From Tretioscincus oriximinensis (lineage: Eukaryota > Chordata > Lepidosauria > Squamata > Gymnophthalmidae): a DNA stretch of 64,000 nucleotides. Position 1 is the first letter of the stretch; each line of letters begins with the position of its first letter. Positions 57,628-64,000 of this stretch are shown piece by piece. The notes beneath the pieces were generated by a model. The model ran no database searches. It was not told the DNA's origin and worked only from the letters and a program-made list of their open reading frames with translations. The translations under genes were made by a program, and so were the position numbers. Location of the stretch: assembly GCA_022410635.1 (NCBI GenBank), contig JAJVDF010000437.1, positions 363,388-427,387 on the forward strand. Reading direction: 5' to 3'.

Positions 57628-58610
57628 TTGTACCCTGCTCTATACCCAAAGGCCTCAGGGCAGCCAACAATAAAAACAAAAATACAAAATTTATTTTATT
57701 TTTATTTATTTATTTACATTCTTATACCGCCCTATACCGAAGGTCTCAGGGCGGTTAACAATAAAATCACAATTAACATGTTAAAAACAACCACATCTAA
57801 AAATAGGGAAGGGACAGCAGTTTCTTAGTTAAAGGCCAAGCCAAAGAGGTGTGTCTTCAAGCGTTTTCTGAACGCACACAAAGATGGTGATTGACGCACC
57901 TTCAGGGGGAGACTATTCCCTATTCTGGGGGCTGCCACAGAGAAGGCCCTATTCTGGGTGGTGGTAGTCAGGAAGGCCTCCCTTGCAGATCCTAAGGCCT
58001 NGGAAGGCTCATATGGGAGAAGGTTAGATATTTGGAAGCCATGTTATGTATATTAAAACAGTATCTGAAGGTCGGAAGGAAAATGGCATTTCTTCAACCA
58101 AAAGGCCAGGTTAATGAGGTCCATCTTTAGGATCTTCTAAAAGAATACAAAGATGGTGACTGACACACTATAGTCTGGGGGCAACTAACAAGAAGCTCTG
58201 TCCCAGATTCTCACTCCATTTGCTGTTTGAGAGGTGTATGACAACCAGGAAGGCCTCCCCTACAGATCCTAAGGCACAGGCAGGTTGGTTTGAGAAAAGG
58301 TATTCCTATAGGTATTTAGGGTACGAGCTATTTAGGGCCTTATAGGTTAAGGTTAACATGGGTTCAGTAATGAATTTGCAGCCAGTGCAGCTCTTTCAAG
58401 ACCGGTGTGATTATTTGTGTCTAACCAGTTGTTCCAGTCTGCAGTCTACCTGCTTCATTCTGTACCAACTGCAGCTTCCAAACCATTTTCAAGGACAGTC
58501 CCATATAGGGTGCATTACAATAGTCCAATCTGGAGGATTACTGTAACCAGATCATCTCTGTTCAGAAGTGGCCTTAACTGGAAGTAGGCACTTACTATTT
58601 TATCTGATAA
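57628..58610 (-). mobile_element. Two inverted L2-type 3' regions, nested
   Basis: A short inverted tail (CTGCTCTATACCCAAAGGCC) is interrupted by a second one (TTACATTCTTATACCGCCCT) that continues in reverse complement through the UTR (GGTGCGTCAATCACCATC) and the end of the coding region (to about 58030). 58030-58610 carries related blocks (ACCAGGAAGGCCTCCCCTAC, GCAGCCAGTGCAGCTCTTTC, ATTACAATAGTCCAATCTGG) of a second minus-strand L2-like copy. Confidence 0.82.
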
Positions 58611-59471
58611 AATTAATCCATTGGTGACAAAAACATTGTTGAGATGAAAACATTTCCATGACGTGTTGCTAGTAATTATAATAATNAGCTAAAGAAGTTC
58701 CAAAGTTGTGACTTATACAAATTGCTGTTACGCAGAAAGAAGAAAAGTAAAGCGGTTTGTGATTTGCTTGTGGATATTTTCATGCATGCAAAATATACAA
58801 TTATGCTCCCTTCCTCCCTCCCTCCCTTCGTTCTTTTCTGGCCATTGCCATGTGACTCACATTTTTGGCAGCTCCAGTCTTCAGACAGACTGACCCTCTT
58901 CTTCTGGTGTCTCATATCTGCACACTTGGAGAAACATGCCAGCCCTCAGGGTCCCTTTGGTGCCAGATAGCTTGTTTGCAGAAATCTGACTGCCTTTGTT
59001 AGTTGGAAGAAATAGCATTTATAAAACAGCACATTTTGAGCAACAATTGTCAGACTTCTGGAGGTGTGTGACTAGGACTGAAGTGCAATAAAATAAATTG
59101 AACTGTATCCTCTGGAAAAGCATGGGGGTGAAGGTTGTCTTCATTGCTGCTGATGTATAAAGTTTGCTCATATGTGCTTATGTTCAGCAACCATCATTTC
59201 ATAGTGTTGTCATTCCTGATGCACAATTGTTAGGTACTAAACTGTGGAGTGTTTTTCTACAATAAAGAAAATCTAAGAAACTCAAACTGTATGTAGAAAA
59301 ATAACATTATGAACCTATCTATATATGTCCTTTCTTTTCCAATGTGTTTTAACAAATCATTGGGGGCACCTGGTGAGTTGACTCAACTGCCACATCTCAA
59401 CACATGTTAAGAAAATAGTTCTATACTAAGCAAGACTCATCTAGAGTAAAATTCCATAATTCAAAGTATGA
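58611..59471. other. Unique sequence
   Basis: A small CCCT/CTTC run lies at 58807-58832. Nothing else is recognised. Confidence 0.35.
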
Positions 59472-59571
59472 CATTGGATGGATGTCTGGATGTTGCCTCC
59501 AGGAAGTACCATTTCCTGGAGTAGATGGGCTGTGGATCCAGCGTGGCTCTTCTTATGTTCTTATGTTCTTA
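59472..59571 (+). mobile_element. CR1 3' end, internally deleted
   Basis: GGATGGATGTCTGGATGTTGCCTCCAGG joins directly to AGTACCATTTCCTGG and AGTAGATGGGCTGTGG, ending in TTCTTATGTTCTTATG. About 100 bases of the tail seen at 39890-40090 are missing. Confidence 0.88.
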
Positions 59572-62500
59572 GAACCGTTCTTTAAATCAAACACAAATTG
59601 TTCATTCATGGAAGAGGTCTGGTTAGCGCTCAAGGAAAGAACCGGAGTGTTGCTTCTTATTCTCTAATTCTTTAAGGGGTCTCAGGATGCCAGCAACGCC
59701 CTACATTTGTCTCTGTGCAGGGAAGTGGAGACTGGCCTCATAGCAGCCTAACAAAGTACCATGGCCATAACATGGTTGCACTCCGTGCCTTGCCCCTCCC
59801 TGACAACATAAAAGCTATCATTTATAGGACCTAAGGAGGTACTAGGATTTGTTTTTAATTTCACAAATATATCTGGCAGGTGCCTATTGGGAACAATGGA
59901 GCTATTGCAGAATAAACAGTGCAAATGATAGATTACAACAGCGGCACAACAGTCAACCTCACTGGCCATAGTAGACTATGAACACTTTTGCAAGCCCTGA
60001 ATTGAAACATCGATCCATTAGCTTAGGTTGCTGTGAAATTAAGGCAATGCAATTTTGGTCAGGCAGAATTCTCTTGTATGCAATTCAGCTCCACATATTA
60101 AATTTAAAAAGTCCAAAAACGCTCTATTGTTTTCTAAAGTGCAGAGGAAAGCTTTCTTTTTGAACTATAGCCCCAGCGATCTTTGGACAAGTAGCTAAAA
60201 GCCAATTGTAAGTTTTGGTATTCAAAATGGATTTCTATTGCAAAGGAAGAAAAAAAAAACTTTTCCAAACTCTGGGTATCAAAACAAGGTTTTCAAAGAA
60301 CTGCCCAAAAGAACTGAAAATATGGTATCATTTAGATTTTTATTTTTTAATTTCTCATTCTCTATACACCCTTAGATACGCAAGGTTACCATCAAAATAT
60401 AAATAGCCACTTCTGATAAGAGTTATGTGACACATATTGAAACACAATTACTCCCAGGTAATAATAATTTCCTCAAAGACATAATTATAATGCATTACAA
60501 AATGATTATTTATGAAATGCAATAGAATATTATGCATATTAAACCAAAAATGAGCCTGCACTTGTGCATTAAAATAAATTCATTGTTGTGCTAAGTTCTC
60601 ACATTCAGCCAGGCTTTTCTAATTTCGTTAGTGTCCATTAGCATTTTAGGAGTGCCAAAGGACCAAATGTTTTAAGCAAAGTTTTAGTAATCATGAAAAC
60701 AAAGAGAATTTCAAATGAAGATCTTGATCACTTCTGATGTTTAAGATGCCTTAAAGCAATACATACTTTCCAAAAACAACATCCAAAATATCCTTCCATA
60801 TTTTAACCAAGTTATCCCATGTCCAGTTTGAGCTATCCTTGGAAGAGAATGCAATATGCTGGCAGCAATGTCATAATGAAGGGGCTAAGAACAGGTTTAT
60901 CATATGTCCCAGAACTTCTAAAAGAACCACAGATATTGCCCCCATTTTGGCCCAGTAATTGATCCTCCAGGAATCCTGGTAAGTCCTAGATTGGAGGACC
61001 TCCTGCTGGGCTTCCAGTCCAGTCTTCTCTCTCTCAATATACTTTCTGGGTAAGTGCCGGGACATAATATGCTCACATATTGCACGGCTGCATATGCAGG
61101 CAGGACCAGATGAGTGATGGTGCAGTGGTGGTGACAGCATCCAGCACTCACACCTTGCCAAGATGTCCTGTGATACCACCATAAAAGAAAATCTAACTAT
61201 GAGTAGTGCAACCTAGTTTGGCATGAGTCAGACCTTTGTATCCTTCACTCATACAATGTCACATCCATTTCAGCAACAGCACATAAAGAATATGTATAAT
61301 CACTGGATGTGATGTTACACCCAAGCAAAGGAAAAGTAGGTCTGACTCCTTCTGGATCCTCAGGTCTAGTCTGCCGCACAAAATTAGGGTGCACCTCCCA
61401 CAGTGTCCAACCTTATTTTACAGTACAGCCACAGGAGTAGTCAGCCAGAACAGTTGGAGTGTTGCTTGGATACTATCAACAAAAATGTTCACATGGCCCT
61501 GACATTGTCACCATCATTTGTTTGGTTCTGGTCCACACATGTAGCCATAGGACACATGTGGGGCTGGCTGCTGGGACTGCCAGCAGGGAAGGAGGGAAGT
61601 TATGAGGGGAGAAGATGGAAGTAGGGGCTGCTACAGGATTATGAGTGGAGGGATAGGAAAGAGGGAGAGTGGCAATAGTGGAGGTATTTATCAGTGGTGG
61701 TGGCAGTTTTAGGTGATAGGCATTTAGGAGGACGTGGCTGATATATTGAAGAGTAGGGTATGATTTAGGTGTCCGGAGGGAAGGTTTATGGTGGGGAGAC
61801 ATGGTTTGGATGTGAGGGGAGTAGTGGCTTGGGAGGGGACATGGCGCTGTGAGGCAGGGACTCCAATATTTTATCACATGGAATGCCCTTTTAATAAATA
61901 ATTCAGTGACGAGAGTAAGGACTGTAGGACCCTAGAGGAACTTGCAAGTAGCAAACCCAAAGTGATCAATAATCATGGCTCCTGCTTTTAAATTCCAAAG
62001 AATGAATCTGTAGCCATATGAATTCAGTTATCCTGAATACTACCTCAACATTGCTGGTTTTCATCTCAAATTTAGAATTAGTAACTCTTGTGTCAGCATA
62101 ACTTTGCATTTCTATTGGCTGCTTGGCATGTGGGATGTTGTGAGTATGAATGCATAAATAATCTGCAAAGTCAAGGTTCCAACAAAAGGGGAGAAGGCCA
62201 AGAGAGGAAATGCAAGGAAATATGGCAGGCTCTGACAGTAGAGCCAAGCAAGAGAGACCAGCTGCAGGTCTGCACCAGCATGTGGAATATCAGATTTCTA
62301 CTGCAAGATATGTAATTCAACTTAAGATCCAGTGAAGAAAGGGCCATTGACTCTTGGTCCAAACTTTTGGCTACTATTTCAATAAGGACTTTTGACCTTC
62401 ATTTTTGCCCCTTGATTCTCACATATAATTCTGTTCTGACCTGTCATGGTCCTTCAGCCTAGCCTATAATTTCTCTCATGATTCTTGATCTTTGGGTTCA

Positions 62501-63516
62501 TGACCTGTTTTGACCCTGATTAAAACACTGACCTAGACTTCTGGCAACTACATTATAGGTCATTGCATGATTTGGGGAAACAGTGAAGAATTTTATACAA
62601 TTACATTAAAATAAATTGCCTTCAGCTTGCTTCTAACTTTTGATCAAAGCACTTATAAAGCCCTCCGACCAAATTGATGCATGAGTCATGTTGACTCCAA
62701 GTCTGAAGTTTACAAATATAATATGTAATGTATGTAATATATATGTAACATATTGACTATAATTTATTATTCAAGAGCATGCATTACTAGCAGCTTCCAT
62801 AGATGAATTAGTACTTGACGGCCAAATCTGTAGCAGGATAAACATCCTCCAGGTGCCATTTCTCCATTTGCAGTGGCAGTATGCAGGTACCTTTCCACTA
62901 CTGCACCAACTGCTCATTAAATATGTTTAGTATCTGAGACAATATTTTCCAATAGACAGACTAGGCACAGCAACTCTTACAAACCCTGGAGTGTGAGCAT
63001 GGTGCTAGAATGAGTGGCATATTCTCACCATCACTCGCTTACTTGGACTGCAGGAAGTCACACATGTGTTTTGGCCAATACCTATTTCGGTCACAGTACC
63101 TATCTCAGGCACTGCAAAAGAATAGAAAGAAGCCACTAAAAATCAGGTTGCCACCCTGTTGTTTAACATTCATGATTGGGTTCCCAGGATTTTCTCCTTC
63201 TTCTTGACCAGAATTATTCAANGTTTTTCCATGGTCTCCTAGGCAAAAATCATAGTATATTCAAACACAAGCAGATCCCATTCTGCAAAAATGAGAGAAC
63301 CACACAATTGTTGTGCCAGTCCTTTTTTATTCTTCCTCATTTTATATAAATCCAAGAAAATGTGTTCTATTGTATTAAAATTCAGGAATACATCAGTTTT
63401 CCTTTTACTGTGGATAGAAAACATCAGCATAATGAATGCTGCTTTGTTAATATGCAATATTCATAATGGTAAAAATAAAACATTGCAAACATCAAATTTC
63501 TTCCATGACTAGATAT
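59572..63516. other. Unique sequence
   Basis: No gene or full repeat is recognised in almost 4 kb. 60360-60720 (TAATGCATTACAAAATGATT, ATTATGCATATTAAACC) has the texture of conserved non-coding sequence. 61600-61860 is G-rich on the plus strand with GGGGAG/GGAGG words and no clear period. The minus-strand frame at 61476-61877 is its low-complexity shadow. Confidence 0.35.
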
Positions 63517-63795
63517 TCCACGCATGCGCGGCTGACGGAAGGACGCTAGCAGAGTCTCCTCCGAAAACCGCTAGGAAAAAACTAAAAAAAGCTCTATTTA
63601 AAANCGGAATAAAANTACNACAAAGGACGGGCGGAGACGACGAAAGGGAAGAGAAACCAAACCTGGAGAAACAAAAACGAAAAAAGGCACTAAAAAGCAA
63701 ACGAACTGTCAAAAGAAGAACGGACCCCGATCGCCTTCCCGCCCGAACGCAGCAGCAAACCGGTAGGAGGTTTTTTTCTTTACTAAAATAAAAGA
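63517..63795 (+). promoter_or_regulatory. L1 5' UTR / internal promoter region
   Basis: CpG dinucleotides, scarce elsewhere, cluster here immediately before the L1 ORF1 start. CACGCATGCGCG (63519-63530) matches 11 of 12 positions of the NRF1 consensus YGCGCAYGCGCR. The exact 5' end and target duplication are not visible. Confidence 0.65.
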
Positions 63796-64000
63796 ATGTC
63801 GACGACAGCTCCAAGTCAAGCAGACCCCTCAACTGCAGTAAAAAATGATCTAACTCTAAACAAACNAGATCAACTTCTACAAGGCCAAGTTAAAATAAGT
63901 GGGGAAATTTCTAAAATAAATATGGAAATAATGAGAATTGATAAAAGATTACAAGCAATTGAAAATACAGGACAAAGACATGAAGAAACATTAAATGAGC
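63796..64000 (+). CDS. L1-type LINE ORF1, N-terminus (runs off right edge)
   Basis: ATG at 63796 has A at -3. The 68 codons to the edge have no stop: MSTTAPSQADPSTAVKNDLT, then QLLQGQVKISGEISKINMEI and MRIDKRLQAIENTGQRHEET. The second half shows heptad-spaced Leu/Ile/Met (L-L-V-I-I-I-M-I-M-I-L-I) with charged residues between, as in the coiled coil by which L1 ORF1 RNA-binding proteins trimerise. One codon is CNA. The GC-rich leader, intact frame and position downstream of a CpG-rich 5' UTR fit a young, possibly full-length L1 continuing to the right. Family assignment rests on architecture; no RRM-like domain is visible in the window. Confidence 0.72.
   Translation, partial: MSTTAPSQADPSTAVKNDLTLNKXDQLLQGQVKISGEISKINMEIMRIDKRLQAIENTGQRHEETLNE

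Overview
The window is non-coding, repeat-rich vertebrate DNA, most likely from a squamate reptile. The mix of interspersed repeats points there: tRNA-headed SINEs of the Sauria type with TTC-rich tails, several CR1 3' ends closing on TTCTTATG-type octamers, L2-clade LINEs ending in (TAAA)n, an L1 fragment, a second L1 starting at the right edge, hAT and Tc1-like miniature transposons, and a repeat that looks like a Penelope-type retroelement. A gecko would fit, but the species cannot be named from the sequence. I recognise no host protein-coding gene, tRNA, rRNA, CRISPR array or bacterial-style operon. Isolated single N bases are scattered throughout, so short frames are sometimes interrupted by ambiguity rather than by mutation.

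Layout. 1-666 (minus) is the N-terminal part of a CR1-type ORF2 that runs off the left edge with its frame open. 943-1566 is a non-autonomous hAT element with a nested SINE. 5-15 kb holds hairpin-bearing repeats, a CR1 tail, a Penelope-like fragment, a 300 bp polypurine tract and hAT remnants. 16-29 kb holds SINEs, a CR1 with a readable reverse-transcriptase tail, a well-bounded hAT element with a perfect 8 bp target duplication, L2 tails, a decayed L2 with recognisable RT motifs, and a 25 bp minisatellite. 30-41 kb holds a hAT MITE, a hairpin MITE with a perfect 8 bp duplication, an inverted cluster of Penelope-like ends, a second CR1, and a nested inverted-repeat structure. 41-49 kb is mostly unique sequence, with one exon-like segment (42432-42535). 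49-59 kb holds SINEs, a 5'-truncated L1 with a 16 bp target duplication, a large inverted repeat, a GC-rich palindrome inside a DNA transposon, and L2 copies. 59.6-63.5 kb is largely unique. 63.5-64 kb is the CpG-rich 5' UTR and ORF1 start of an L1.

How the parts relate. The autonomous families seen (CR1, L2, L1, perhaps Penelope) would supply the machinery for copying; SINE tails resemble LINE tails, and one SINE has an L2-like tail where its relatives have a TTC tail. The DNA transposons are all non-autonomous and several are near-perfect hairpins. The two most intact reading frames lie at the two edges of the window and are cut by it. No previously undescribed system is demonstrated. The best leads are the hammerhead-like motif in the Penelope-like repeat, the long inverted repeats, the candidate exon, and the two edge LINEs.
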